From: Streptomyces reniochalinae | GTDB lineage: Bacteria; Actinomycetota; Actinomycetes; Streptomycetales; Streptomycetaceae | Assembly: GCF_003323735.1 (NCBI RefSeq) | Contig: NZ_QOIM01000036.1 | Location: 186,001 to 250,000, forward strand | Length of the DNA stretch: 64,000 nucleotides | Reading direction: 5' to 3' | Part shown: one piece after another, positions 50,147-58,878 of the stretch | Layout: every line of letters begins with the position of its first letter | Numbering within the stretch: the stretch's first letter is position 1 | Position numbers and translations under genes: made by a program | The notes under the pieces: generated by a model | The model's input: only the letters and a program-made list of their open reading frames with translations | The model's database searches: none | What the model was told of the DNA's origin: nothing

Positions 50147-50594
50147 GTGCAGCTCCTTGCCTGTGTCGCCGCCCTGCCTGCCGGGCCGACGAGGTGGCCC
50201 ATCCCCCGGAGCCACGACGAAGTGACGAGTTGCCGCGGGCGGTAGCGGTGACGCCGGGCTGGTCGTCTGAAACGAATCTTTGCCCGAGTAAGATAACGCG
50301 GGCACCGGGGGAGCCGCCGGGCATCGAGCAGCTCGTACAACGCGGCGCCACATAGTTGTCGTCTCGTACGCGTTGCCTCGTCCGTGTGCCGAGCACTTGT
50401 TGCCGCGCACGTGTGAGCCGCCCGCTCTTCCGGACGTCGCGCCCCCCGTCCCTGGTCTCCGACAGCAGGCGGGAACACAGCTCGGCGGGGCCCACCGCCT
50501 GTGTGGTGGCCGACCGCACCCGATTGCCGCATTCGAGGTCGGCATGTGCAGTACGCCCGCCGCGACGCGAGCCCTCACCGGGTATGCGGTCTGT
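50147..50594. other. Divergent region between the RavA-like and TRIC-type genes
   Basis: These 448 bases contain no gene that I accept. The segment 50262-50300 (CTGAAACGAATCTTTGCC, GAGTAAGATAACG) is clearly AT-richer and probably carries the promoter of the RavA/ViaA-like operon. The open frames on the plus strand from 50373 are Pro/Arg-rich until the TRIC-type gene begins. An ATG at 50544 is an alternative start for that gene. Confidence 0.4.
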
Positions 50595-51251
50595 ATGAGT
50601 TCCGAACCACCGCCCCTGCTCGCCCTGGACCTGGCCGGCACGTTCGCTTTCGGGCTCAACGGAGCGCTGACAGCGGTGCGCGCCGCACGCCTGGACGTGG
50701 TCGGAGTGATCGTCCTCGGCATGATGACAGCGCTGGGCGGAGGCGTCCTGCGCGATGTCCTTCTCGACTCGCTGCCACCCGCCACCCTCCGCGACTGGCG
50801 GTACTACACGCTCGCCGCCGCAGGCGGCCTGATCGCCTTCGCCCTCAGCAAGCACCTGCACCGGCTGGAGACACCGATCAACATCCTCGACGCGGTCGGA
50901 CTGAGCGCGTTCGCCGTCATCGGCGCGGGCAAAGCCCTCGATTTCGGGCTGGCCCCCGCACCGGCGATTCTGCTGGGCGTGCTCACCGCGGTAGGCGGCG
51001 GCACCCTCCGTGACACGCTCGTCCGCCGGATCCCCTCGGTGCTCAGCAGCGGCCTGTACGCCGTCCCCGCCCTCGTGGGCGCCGCGCTCACCGTCCTCAC
51101 CGTCCGAACGGGGGTCTACGGTCTGCCGGCCGCACTGGGCGCCGCCCTGACCTGCTTCCTCATCCGCATGCTCGGCCTCCGCTTCAGCCTCAACGCCCCC
51201 GAACCACCCGAGACATCCGGCCGCCCGAACCCACCTCACGGCGGTACGTAG
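50595..51251 (+). CDS. TRIC-type (UPF0126/YicG) cation channel protein
   Basis: A 218-residue membrane protein with seven helices built from two repeats, as in prokaryotic TRIC channels. Repeat 1 is LALDLAGTFAFGLNGALTAV, then GMMTALGGGVLRDVLLDSLP. Repeat 2 is ILDAVGLSAFAVIGAGKALD, then VLTAVGGGTLRDTLVRRIPS. The GGGxxRD motifs in both halves are the family signature and form the permeation pathway. The start is taken at ATG 50595; ATG 50544 with GAGG in front is a possible earlier start. It is convergent with the thioesterase gene. Confidence 0.92.
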   Translation: MSSEPPPLLALDLAGTFAFGLNGALTAVRAARLDVVGVIVLGMMTALGGGVLRDVLLDSLPPATLRDWRYYTLAAAGGLIAFALSKHLHRLETPINILDAVGLSAFAVIGAGKALDFGLAPAPAILLGVLTAVGGGTLRDTLVRRIPSVLSSGLYAVPALVGAALTVLTVRTGVYGLPAALGAALTCFLIRMLGLRFSLNAPEPPETSGRPNPPHGGT

Positions 51252-51270
51252 ATGGGCCGGGCCGGGCGTG

Positions 51271-51675
51271 TCAGCTCGCAGGCAGGACCGTCTGGGTCTG
51301 GGTGGTCTGGGCGACCAGGCGGTGTTCGTCGTCGTGCAGATCGGTCTGCACGACGACGAGCGTGCGGCCCATGTGCAGCGGGCGGGACGTGGCGTGGACG
51401 GTGCCGCCCCGTACCGCACGGAAGAAGTTCGTCTTCGACTCGATCGTCGAGGTGCTCGCACCCGGCGGCAGGTTGAGGTAGGCGCAGGCGGCGCCCGCAG
51501 CGTCGGCCAGGGACATCAGCGCGCCGCCGTGCAGTGCCCCGCCGACCGTGCACAGGTCCGCCTCCCACGCGAGGCTGCCGGTGACGCGCTGAGGGGCGGC
51601 CTCGTCGAGGGTGATGCCGAGCCGGGAGGCGTAGGGCATGGCGGCGGCGAGCTCGGCGGGTCGAGGCGTCGTCAT
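51271..51675 (-). CDS. PaaI-type hotdog thioesterase
   Basis: A 134-residue hotdog-fold protein. The family motif is GGALHGGALMSLADAAGAAC (HGG plus the catalytic acidic residue Asp in LADAAG, about 50-65), followed by TIESKTNFFRAVRGGTVHAT and MGRTLVVVQTDLHDDEHRLV. It should hydrolyse acyl-CoA, especially aryl or medium-chain esters. The ATG overlaps the SnoaL-like gene stop (ATGA), so it is the third gene of the XRE-SnoaL-thioesterase operon. Confidence 0.92.
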   Translation of the reverse strand: MTTPRPAELAAAMPYASRLGITLDEAAPQRVTGSLAWEADLCTVGGALHGGALMSLADAAGAACAYLNLPPGASTSTIESKTNFFRAVRGGTVHATSRPLHMGRTLVVVQTDLHDDEHRLVAQTTQTQTVLPAS

Positions 51676-52103
51676 GGTGCCACCCCTGCGTCGAAGGCAT
51701 CGAGGACGGCCAGGCTGTCCTCGCAGACGCGGTGGCGGGTGATCAGGCCGTGCGCCACGGTCGGGTGCGGGGCGAACCTGGCGCGGTAGGAGTCCGTGCC
51801 GCGGGCGGTCTGGCGGATCTCACCCAGTACGACGGCGTCGTTTCCGTCCACCAGGGTGCGTTCGGTCCGGGTGTCGGCCCGCTCGGGTGCGTGTTCCTCG
51901 GCCAGCGAGCGGAAGTGGTCGGCGACATCGGCCCGGCTGGAGCGTGGGCGGATCCACGGGAGGATGTCCCTGCCATGCCGGGACTCCGGCCGGCTGAGCT
52001 TCCAGTCGGCGTGCTCGGCGTACAGCTCGGCGATGCGCTCGGGGTCGCCCTCGCCGATGCGTCGCAGGAGCTGGTTCACGAGGGTGCGGGTGTCCGCGGT
52101 CAT
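51672..52103 (-). CDS. SnoaL-like (NTF2-fold) protein
   Basis: A 143-residue protein of the NTF2/SnoaL fold. The long N-terminal helix LVNQLLRRIGEGDPERIAEL is followed by the cavity wall YAEHADWKLSRPESRHGRDI and strands RTERTLVDGNDAVVLGEIRQ and YRARFAPHPTVAHGLITRHR. Catalytic residues are not evident. It may be an isomerase/hydrolase or ligand-binding protein. The ATG at 52103 lies ten bases after the stop of the XRE gene, and the stop overlaps the thioesterase start. It probably serves the same metabolite as the thioesterase. Confidence 0.85.
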   Translation of the reverse strand: MTADTRTLVNQLLRRIGEGDPERIAELYAEHADWKLSRPESRHGRDILPWIRPRSSRADVADHFRSLAEEHAPERADTRTERTLVDGNDAVVLGEIRQTARGTDSYRARFAPHPTVAHGLITRHRVCEDSLAVLDAFDAGVAP

Positions 52104-52113
52104 GGGATTCCGT

Positions 52114-52914
52114 TCACTGAGGAGGGGTCGGGCCACGGAGCGCCGCTGCCGTCGCGGCGTCCGCCGGGAAGAACGATTCGATGGCGAGCTCGGCGGTCGT
52201 CACCTCCAGTGGGGTGCCGAACGTGGCGACGGTGCTGAAGAAGGCGAGTTCGCCACCGCCGTGGCGGAGCCGCAGTGGCACGAAGATGTCCGCGGGACCG
52301 GGGAACTCGACGTCGGGCTCCGGCTCGGTGCAGGGGTAGGCCACCAGCTCGTCGTGCAACTCACGCAGGGTGTCATCGAGGCCGGTGGCGATCTGGCGGC
52401 GCAGGCGGCCCAGCAGGTGGGCTCGCCACTGCCCGAGGTTGGCGATGTGCGGTGCCAGGCCGTCCGGGTGCAGTGAGACGCGGAGTGCGTTGGCCGGCTG
52501 GTTCAGCAGCTCGGGTGCCACCTTGCCGGTGAACAGGGCGAGGCTCGCGTTGCTGTCCACGATGTTCCAGGCCCGGTCGACGACGGTCGCGGGGTACGGC
52601 TCGTGGCCTTCCAGCACCTGCCGCACGGCTGTACGTACGGCTGTCATACGTGGCGCGTCGAGCGGGCTCTCCGTATACGCCGGCGCGTAACCGGCAGCCA
52701 GCAGGAGTTGGTTGCGCATGCGCAGCGGCACGTCCAGCTCTTCGGCCAGGCGCAGCACCATGGAGCTGCTGGGCTGCGAGCGGCCGGTCTCGACGAAGCT
52801 GAGGTGCCGTGCCGAGGTCTGTGCGCGCACAGACAGCTCGAGTTGACTCAGCCGCCGTCGCCGGCGCCACGCGCGTAGCAGAGGTCCGACCCGTGGGGGT
52901 GCTGCGGTTGCCAT
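52114..52914 (-). CDS. XRE family regulator with MmyB-like ligand-binding domain
   Basis: A 266-residue protein. The N-terminal helix-turn-helix (LLRAWRRRRRLSQLELSVRA; QTSARHLSFVETGRSQPSSS) is followed by the MmyB-like PAS-type domain common in actinobacteria (MRNQLLLAAGYAPAYTESPL; YPATVVDRAWNIVDSNASLA). MmyB-type domains bind fatty acids in at least one structure. It heads an operon with the SnoaL-like and PaaI thioesterase genes, which suggests that it senses an acyl compound handled by those enzymes. The AT-rich GAGGTAAGAG patch just upstream (52950-52970) may be the promoter. Confidence 0.9.
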   Translation of the reverse strand: MATAAPPRVGPLLRAWRRRRRLSQLELSVRAQTSARHLSFVETGRSQPSSSMVLRLAEELDVPLRMRNQLLLAAGYAPAYTESPLDAPRMTAVRTAVRQVLEGHEPYPATVVDRAWNIVDSNASLALFTGKVAPELLNQPANALRVSLHPDGLAPHIANLGQWRAHLLGRLRRQIATGLDDTLRELHDELVAYPCTEPEPDVEFPGPADIFVPLRLRHGGGELAFFSTVATFGTPLEVTTAELAIESFFPADAATAAALRGPTPPQ

Positions 52915-53009
52915 GGGGGAGACGTTAAGCGGGTCCCTGATCCGGCGCCATTACCTCTGAGGTAAGAGACGCGAGGGCCCTCATCGGCGCGGCCTCATCG
53001 GCGAGACCC

Positions 53010-53516
53010 TCATCGGCGCGGGGGAAGCTGATGCAACTCCACGGCGGCCACGTGCCCGGCCCGCACCTCGACGGTCATGTACGTGCAGTGCGGCTGGCGC
53101 CGCCGGTCCGTCGGCGAGCCAGGGTTGAGCAGACGCAGCCGTCCGTCCTCCGTCGTGGTGTCCCACGGAATGTGGCTGTGTCCGAAGACCAGGACGTCCA
53201 GGTCGGGGAAGCCGGCGGCGCACCGGCGCTCCCGGCCCCGCGCCCCACCGGTCTCGTGGACGACGCCGAAGCGCAGCCCCTCCAGCCGCGCGTACGCCAC
53301 TTCCGGCAGCCGGGCCCGCAGCTCGGCGCCGTCATTGTTGCCGTACACACCGATCAGCCGGCGCGCACGCGACTCCAGCAGGTCGAGGGTGGCCGTGTCC
53401 ACCCAGTCGCCCGCGTGCAGGACGACATCGGCGCGCGGGACCTCGGCCAGCAGCTGCTCGGGCAGCCGCTTGGCCCGCTTGGGCAGGTGGGTGTCGGACA
53501 TGAGCAGGAGTCGCAC
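53010..53516 (-). CDS. YfcE/MJ0936-type metallophosphoesterase
   Basis: A 168-residue calcineurin-fold phosphoesterase. Metal-binding motifs: LLLMSDTHLP (DxH), VVLHAGDWVD (GDxxD), GVYGNNDGAELRARLP (GNxD/N), VVHETGG and LVFGHSHIPWDT (GHxH). It should hydrolyse phosphodiesters with Mn2+. The length matches the family. The start GTG at 53516 is one codon ahead of the conserved strand; the open frame upstream is not coding. The gene stands alone. The 267 bases to the right, up to 53783, show no other gene. Confidence 0.92.
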   Translation of the reverse strand: MRLLLMSDTHLPKRAKRLPEQLLAEVPRADVVLHAGDWVDTATLDLLESRARRLIGVYGNNDGAELRARLPEVAYARLEGLRFGVVHETGGARGRERRCAAGFPDLDVLVFGHSHIPWDTTTEDGRLRLLNPGSPTDRRRQPHCTYMTVEVRAGHVAAVELHQLPPRR

Positions 53517-53783
53517 CCCGCGACCGTAGTGGACGGCGGGGCCTGGCCGTGCGGCGTACCCCGCGAGCGCGTGTTGCGCCTGCGCCGGCTGCGCGTCGAC
53601 GGCTCCCGCCGCGGATTCCGGGGTGCGCGCTCGCACCGGACGCAGCCGCATGGCGGCATGCTGAGCTGCCGGCCGACGACAGGACGCGGGGCTCTCCCAC
53701 GGCCTCGGCACACCACCAGGCGGGCCCTGGGGCACGGACAAAAGGTGTGGCCCGGTTGCTTGTTGCTCGGTACGGTCGCGGCC

Positions 53784-53918
53784 ATGACGAAGGCGTGGGA
53801 TACGGGGCGGATGGTTCGAGGCGTGGGCATGGGCGAGGTGGCCGGGCCCGTGCGGCTTCCGCGACGGACCGCGTCCGTCGCCGATGGCCTGGAAGTGACC
53901 AAGCGACTCGACCGGTGA
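53784..53918 (+). CDS. Candidate 44-residue ORF coupled to the MFS gene
   Basis: ATG 53784 opens a frame MTKAWDTGRMVRGVGMGEVA ending in TKRLDR. Its TGA overlaps the proposed GTG of the MFS gene (GTGA). Composition is basic and not membrane-like. No good ribosome site precedes it, and I know no homologue. It could be a coupling leader or a chance frame, and the MFS gene might have a different start. Confidence 0.25.
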   Translation: MTKAWDTGRMVRGVGMGEVAGPVRLPRRTASVADGLEVTKRLDR

Positions 53919-55426
53919 AGAGCGGGCCTGTGCCCACCGTCCCGACGGCCGGCAAGACGGGACGATCCTGGCCCCTGCTGCTCGTCCTGTGCGGCACGAT
54001 CTTCCTCGAGGGCAGCGACGTCGCCATGCTGGCCGTCGCCGTCCCCACCATCCGCGCCGACCTCGGCCTGACCACCGCGTCAGCGGCGTGGGTGATGAGT
54101 GGCTACGTCCTCGGCTACGCCGGTTTCACCCTGCTCGGAGGCCGCGCCGCCGATCTGCTGGGCAGGCGGCGGATGTTCCTCACCTGGCTGGGCGTCTTTC
54201 TCGTCTTCTCCATGCTGGGTGGTTTCGCGATCAACGGTTGGGTGCTGGTCGTGGCCCGGTTCGTCACCGGAGTGGCGGCGGCCTTCATGACCCCCGCCGC
54301 CATGTCGATCATCACGACCTCGTACCCGGAGGGACCGCAGCGTGACCAGGCCCTGCTCGTCTTCGCCGGCGTCGGCGCCGGCGGCTTCTCGCTGGGTCTC
54401 GTCATCGGCGGACTGCTGACCGAACTCGGCTGGCGCTGGGTGTTCTTCGCTCCCGTGTTCCTGGCGGGAGCCATCCTGCTCGCGGCGCTCAGGCTGCTGC
54501 CTGCCGAGCCCCGCCCCGAGCCCGCGCCGCGCGGTCACGACTTGTTCGGCGCGGCCAGCGCCGCCGCGGCGATGCTGCTGCTCGCCTACGGCATCGTCAG
54601 GCTCGAACACCGCGGCGAAGGGCTCGGGCTGACCCTCGGCGCGCTCGCCGCCGGGATGGCGCTGGTGGCGGCGTTCACCGTGATCGAACGGCGCGCCAAG
54701 GCGCCGCTCGTCCGACTGGGGATCTTCCGCAGGGCCGCGATGGTGCGGGCCGACGTCGGCGCGCTGCTCTTTGTGGGCGCGTTCTTCGGCTTCCAGTTCG
54801 TCGTCACGCTCTACCTTCAGGAGCTGCGCGGCTGGTCCTCCCTGCGCACGGCGATCGCGCTGCTCTCCATGGGCTGCGACGTCGTACTGGCGCCCGCCCT
54901 CACCCCGCGGCTGGTGAACCGCTACGGCAACAGCCGGGTGGTCTTCGGTGGCTTCCTGCTGGCGATCGTGGCCTACGGGCTCTTCCTGCCGGTCGACAGG
55001 GACTGGTCATACGCGGCGATGTTCCCGAGCCTGATCATCGCGGGTACTGCCTTCGCCCTCGCCTACGGTCCGCTTACCATCGCGGCGACCGACAGCGTGA
55101 CCGAAGAGGAACACGGCCTGGCGAGCGGACTGCTGTACACATTCACCCAGTTCGGCTCGGCGGTCGGGATCTCCACGGTGACCGCGGTGTACGGGATCGC
55201 CGCGCTCGGCGGCGACGGCTCACCGGACGCGGTACTGGACGCCTACCGCACCTCTCTCGTGGTCCCGGTGGTCATGGTGCTGCTGGGAGCGGCGGTTTCC
55301 GCTCTCGGTCTGCGCAATGGTGCCAGGCGCACCGCCCGGCACGAAGCCGCGGCCCCCGTGACCCGAGACGGGGCCGACGACGGCTCTCCGGGCCACGGCC
55401 GACGACGCCCCACACCGAATCCGTAG
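53915..55426 (+). CDS. MFS drug-efflux transporter (DHA2-like, 14 helices)
   Basis: A 503-residue membrane protein. Helix 1 (LLLVLCGTIFLEGSDVAMLA) is followed by motif A, GGRAADLLGRRRMFLTWLG, and the motif-C-like antiporter segment GAGGFSLGLVIGGLLTELGW, typical of drug:H+ antiporters with 14 helices. The extra helices around MLLLAYGIVRL and GLTLGALAAGMALVAAFTV support DHA2. GTG 53915 is the first start consistent with the N-terminus, while GTG 53930 has GAAGAG better placed. No regulator is adjacent. The alpha/beta-hydrolase gene follows 131 bp later. Confidence 0.9.
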   Translation: MKSGPVPTVPTAGKTGRSWPLLLVLCGTIFLEGSDVAMLAVAVPTIRADLGLTTASAAWVMSGYVLGYAGFTLLGGRAADLLGRRRMFLTWLGVFLVFSMLGGFAINGWVLVVARFVTGVAAAFMTPAAMSIITTSYPEGPQRDQALLVFAGVGAGGFSLGLVIGGLLTELGWRWVFFAPVFLAGAILLAALRLLPAEPRPEPAPRGHDLFGAASAAAAMLLLAYGIVRLEHRGEGLGLTLGALAAGMALVAAFTVIERRAKAPLVRLGIFRRAAMVRADVGALLFVGAFFGFQFVVTLYLQELRGWSSLRTAIALLSMGCDVVLAPALTPRLVNRYGNSRVVFGGFLLAIVAYGLFLPVDRDWSYAAMFPSLIIAGTAFALAYGPLTIAATDSVTEEEHGLASGLLYTFTQFGSAVGISTVTAVYGIAALGGDGSPDAVLDAYRTSLVVPVVMVLLGAAVSALGLRNGARRTARHEAAAPVTRDGADDGSPGHGRRRPTPNP

Positions 55427-55557
55427 CGCACGCCCCGTACCGAGCGCAGGCCGCGCCGGTACCTCCGTATGGTGCCGCATCAGGCCCCGCGCGCCCTGAG
55501 CTGTGCCGCGCTGGAAGTCGGGTGCGAGACGTCGCGTCCACGGCCATGATGGGGGTC

Positions 55558-56433
55558 ATGACCGTGTACGTCGACGATCCTGCCCGGCTCGGTGAGAGCC
55601 GTCTGCCCGATGGACGGTTGCTCGCTTGGGCCGAGTGGGGGCCGTCGGACGGGGTGCCCGTCGTGTTGTGCCCGGGTGCGGCGACGAGCCGGTGGCTCGG
55701 CTTCGGTGCGGGGGTCGTGGAAGCGCTCGGAGTGCGTCTCGTCTGTGTGGACCGCCCCGGACTCGGCGCCTCAACACCTGCGCCCGGCCGCACTCTCTCC
55801 GACTTCGCCGAGGACGTTCGGCGCCTCTGCGTGCTGCGGGGGCTGGGGCACCCGGCTGTGGTCGGCAACTCACAAGGCGCGCCGTTCGCTCTCGCCTGCG
55901 CCGCGGAGGGAGTCGCCTCGGCACTGGCTGTCGTCTCCGGCGCCGACGAGGTCGCCGCGCCGGAGCACGCTGCTTCTCTGGCGGCGGAGCTGCGTGGCCT
56001 GGTCGAGCGGACCGCGTGCGACCCGGCCGGCGCCGAGGAGTTCTTCGGCGGCTTCACCGCGCATGCCATGTGGGACATGATCATGGCCGGGAGCCCTGGG
56101 TGCGACCTGGCCGTGTATCGGGATCCTGATTTCGCGCATGCCTACCGCAGGGCCCTGGAGGAGGGTTTCGGCCAAGGCGCCGCTGGCTATGCCCGCGACA
56201 CGGTCCTGGCCATGGGGCGGTGGCCGCTCGCCCTGGAGCGGATCGCTGTCCCGGCCGATATCTGGTACGGCGAACGGGACACCGGCCACTCGCCCGACAA
56301 CGGGGCACTGCTTGCCACCCGTGTCCCCGGCGCGCATCACCGTGTCGTACCGGGGATCGGCGGCGCCCTGCTGTGGACACATGCCGAGCCGATTCTCACT
56401 TCACTTCTCGGGAAGGCCACGACCGACCGGTAG
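55558..56433 (+). CDS. Alpha/beta hydrolase
   Basis: A 291-residue protein with the alpha/beta-hydrolase core: VPVVLCPGAATSRWLGFG (oxyanion region), LVCVDRPGLGASTPAPGRTL, nucleophile elbow VVGNSQGAPFALAC (GNSQG, Ser about residue 105), an acid in PADIWYGERDTGHSPDNG and the His in GALLWTHAEPIL. The substrate is unknown. ATG 55558 with GGGGG nearby is taken; ATGs 55546/55549 and GTG 55522 in the same frame are alternatives. It is convergent with a TetR gene, only 24 bp away. Confidence 0.88.
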   Translation: MTVYVDDPARLGESRLPDGRLLAWAEWGPSDGVPVVLCPGAATSRWLGFGAGVVEALGVRLVCVDRPGLGASTPAPGRTLSDFAEDVRRLCVLRGLGHPAVVGNSQGAPFALACAAEGVASALAVVSGADEVAAPEHAASLAAELRGLVERTACDPAGAEEFFGGFTAHAMWDMIMAGSPGCDLAVYRDPDFAHAYRRALEEGFGQGAAGYARDTVLAMGRWPLALERIAVPADIWYGERDTGHSPDNGALLATRVPGAHHRVVPGIGGALLWTHAEPILTSLLGKATTDR

Positions 56434-56457
56434 ACGACCGGTTCCCGGACTGTTCGG

Positions 56458-57117
56458 TTAGCTCGAAAGCGCGGCGCTCTCGATGTCGGCGAGGTGGGCG
56501 GCGAGGATCTCTTCGAACGCGGCGCGGCGGTCCGCCCCGAGGGGGCGGATGTCGCGGGCGAAGTGCGCCAGGGCCGGGAAGCGTTCGGGGTCGGCGCCCA
56601 GTACCGCGACGCGGAAGTGCTCCATGCCCTGTTCGTGTTCCTCTGCGGTGAGGGAGCCGGCTCCGGCCTCGGAGGCGATCAACGCGGCGATGAGGACCGC
56701 GATCCGGTGGTAGCGCGAGGGGATCTCCTCATCCGGCAGCCCCGACGCCCGCAGTGCCCCCAGCACCTCTTCCATGACCAGCCGGGATCCGGCGCCGCCC
56801 GATGCGTAGCGCCCCCAGACGGCGGCGAGTTGGGGCTGGCGGCCGAAGGCCTCTCGCACGCGGAGGGCCAGCGCTGTGATGCGCTGCTTCCAGTCGCCCT
56901 CGGGGCGGTAGCCGTCCATGGCGGTCGCGAGGATGCGGTCGGCGACCGCCCGCAACAGCTCGGTCTTGCTGCGGAAATGCCGGTAGAGGCTCGAGGAGTC
57001 GGTCCCGAGCGTCGCGGCGAGTCTGCGCACGCTGAACGACTCGGCGTCGCTCGTGCGCAGCAGCTCCGCCGCCGCGTTGAGGATCTCCTCGGTCGACCAG
57101 CGCCTTCTGCCTGCCAT
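56458..57117 (-). CDS. TetR family regulator
   Basis: A 219-residue TetR. HTH: RRWSTEEILNAAAELLRTSD and LAATLGTDSSSLYRHFRSKT, then a helical ligand domain (ITALALRVREAFGRQPQLAA; IAVLIAALIASEAGAGSLTA). It is divergent from a beta-lactamase-like serine hydrolase, with 208 bp between the two genes. A 17-bp inverted repeat at 57186-57202 is the likely operator, so it probably represses the serine hydrolase and itself. No ligand can be named. Confidence 0.9.
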   Translation of the reverse strand: MAGRRRWSTEEILNAAAELLRTSDAESFSVRRLAATLGTDSSSLYRHFRSKTELLRAVADRILATAMDGYRPEGDWKQRITALALRVREAFGRQPQLAAVWGRYASGGAGSRLVMEEVLGALRASGLPDEEIPSRYHRIAVLIAALIASEAGAGSLTAEEHEQGMEHFRVAVLGADPERFPALAHFARDIRPLGADRRAAFEEILAAHLADIESAALSS

Positions 57118-57185
57118 CCCGCTCCCGTCGTCGAACCTCGTCGCGTCTCATCGCCGGGTCTCAGTCTACCCTTTGCACTTGGTGT

Positions 57186-57202
57186 TGCACGCACCGCGTG
57201 CA
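57186..57202. promoter_or_regulatory. Candidate TetR operator
   Basis: TGCACGC-ACC-GCGTGCA is an exact inverted repeat with 7-bp arms and a 3-bp spacer. It lies 68 bp from the TetR start and overlaps CATAAT (57201-57206), a likely -10 element toward the serine-hydrolase gene. A direct repeat of TTGCAC (57173 and 57185) adds a half-site. Confidence 0.6.
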
Positions 57203-57325
57203 TAATGAGGACATGAGTGGGCCGAGGTGTTCGGCAGGCGATCCCGCGTGCCGCTCGTGCCCCTGTGGCCCGGGGCCAGGTGACCCTGCGGAGTCCACCT
57301 CGGGAACGACGAAAGGACGCACGTT

Positions 57326-58492
57326 GTGAGGAACGCACCGGATCCCGCCGAGCCCGGCAACGCCCTCGGTACCACCCTCGACAAGGCCCTCGGCGGCGCC
57401 CTCGACAAGGCCCTCGACAACGTCCACCGCGCCGGTATGCCGGGCCTGTTCGCCGAGGTGCGCGACGGCGACCGGGTGTGGCGCGGCGCCGCCGGGGTGG
57501 CCGATGTCGCCACGGCTCGCCCCGTCACCGCCGACATGCGGCACCGCGTCGGCAGCATCACCAAGACCTTCACCGCCGCCGCGGTCCTCCAGCAGGTCGA
57601 GAGCGGCCGGATCGGTCTCGACACCCCGATCGGCCGGTACCTTCCGCGGTTGGTCCCCGGAGCGCGGGGTGAGGCGATCACCGTCCGGATGCTGCTCAAC
57701 CACACCAGCGGCCTCGCCGAATACCTTCCCTACGCCTACCCTTCCCTCAGGGCCTTCCCCGCCCTTGCGGAGACCGGGCCCCAGAGCCTGGACGACCACA
57801 GGTTCACGCGTTTCCGCGCCACCGACCTGATCGAATGGGGGGTCACCGCGCCTGCTGTCGGCGCCCCCGGCAGCACACCGGGCGTGTATTCCAACACCAA
57901 CTACCTGCTCCTCGGCGTGCTGCTGGAGCAGGTGACGGGCACCACGGCGGAGCGGTGCATCGCCCGGAACGTGATCGAGCGGGCCGGGCTCGGGCATACC
58001 GGATTCCCCGCAGGCCCGTACGTGCACGGGCCGCACTCGCGGCTCTACGAGGCGTGGTTCGGCATGATCGACCCGCCGCGCGACTACAGCGTCTTCGACA
58101 TGTCGTGGGTGGGGCCGACCGCTTCGCTGATATCGACCGTCACGGACCTCAACCGCTTCTTCGGCCTGCTGATGTCCGGCGAGATCGTCACCCCGTCGTC
58201 GCTGGAGGAGATGCGCCGCACGGTCCCTGTCGTCTCCCAGGAGGGGAAGACGATCGACTACGGGCTCGGCCTGCATCCGGCTGAGACGTCGGGGAACGGC
58301 ACCTTCTGGGGGCACGGCGGCACGGTCTGGGGCGGTGGGGCACTGGCCATGACCCGTGCCGACGGGAAGCGGCAGTTGGCCCTCGCGGTGAACTCGCAGA
58401 GGTGGAACGCGCTCGATCCCTCGGGCAGGCCGCGGCCCCACCCCATCGACGACGCGCTCGCCGCTTTCCACCACGTGGCGATGCACGGCTGA
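57326..58492 (+). CDS. Serine hydrolase, beta-lactamase/D-Ala carboxypeptidase family (class C-like)
   Basis: A 388-residue protein without an evident signal peptide. Motifs of the class C/DD-peptidase fold: SITK in HRVGSITKTFTAAAVLQQ (nucleophile Ser about residue 75), YSNTNYLLLGVLLEQVTG (YxN, about 190) and GHGG in FWGHGGTVWGGGALAM (replacing KTG). It would act as an esterase, D-peptidase or amidase, probably intracellular. The GTG start follows GAAAGGA. It is divergent from the TetR gene. The N-terminus has a repeat GTTLDKALGGALDKALDN. Confidence 0.9.
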   Translation: MRNAPDPAEPGNALGTTLDKALGGALDKALDNVHRAGMPGLFAEVRDGDRVWRGAAGVADVATARPVTADMRHRVGSITKTFTAAAVLQQVESGRIGLDTPIGRYLPRLVPGARGEAITVRMLLNHTSGLAEYLPYAYPSLRAFPALAETGPQSLDDHRFTRFRATDLIEWGVTAPAVGAPGSTPGVYSNTNYLLLGVLLEQVTGTTAERCIARNVIERAGLGHTGFPAGPYVHGPHSRLYEAWFGMIDPPRDYSVFDMSWVGPTASLISTVTDLNRFFGLLMSGEIVTPSSLEEMRRTVPVVSQEGKTIDYGLGLHPAETSGNGTFWGHGGTVWGGGALAMTRADGKRQLALAVNSQRWNALDPSGRPRPHPIDDALAAFHHVAMHG

Positions 58493-58878
58493 CACCGCTG
58501 ACCGGGGGAGTCGCCACCGCCCCGGTCGGCTGGCCGGGGCGCGTGGACGCCGCGCGGACTCAGCGGCCCGCCCCGCTGCCCGGGCCGGCGTCCGCACCGG
58601 CGCGTGCCTCACCCCAGTCTCTACCGCGGAAGCGGGACAGCCGGTGGCCGGAGTACGACCCGGCTGACGAGGGGCTTCCCGAGCAGCCCCCGGCGCCGGA
58701 GAGAGAGCGTCACGCGAGCGTACCGGCCGGGGGGCGGCGGGCGATCGGCGCGGGAAGCCCTCAGTTCGGGCTTCGGACTCTTGACAGCGATGGCCCCGCG
58801 ACGGTCGCCTGAGCCTCTGCGGCGCGGCGGCTCAGGCACCGCGCCGCGGGAGGTACGGACACGGGGAGAAGGTGGGCC
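58493..58878. other. Intergenic region, nothing firm
   Basis: These 386 bases lie between the serine hydrolase and the second DUF5937-type regulator. One plus frame (58620-58812) has moderately protein-like composition (WPEYDPADEGLPEQPPAPER) but no start and no known homologue. TTGACA at 58779 has no clear -10 partner. A weak GGGAGAAGG ribosome site precedes the regulator. Confidence 0.35.
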
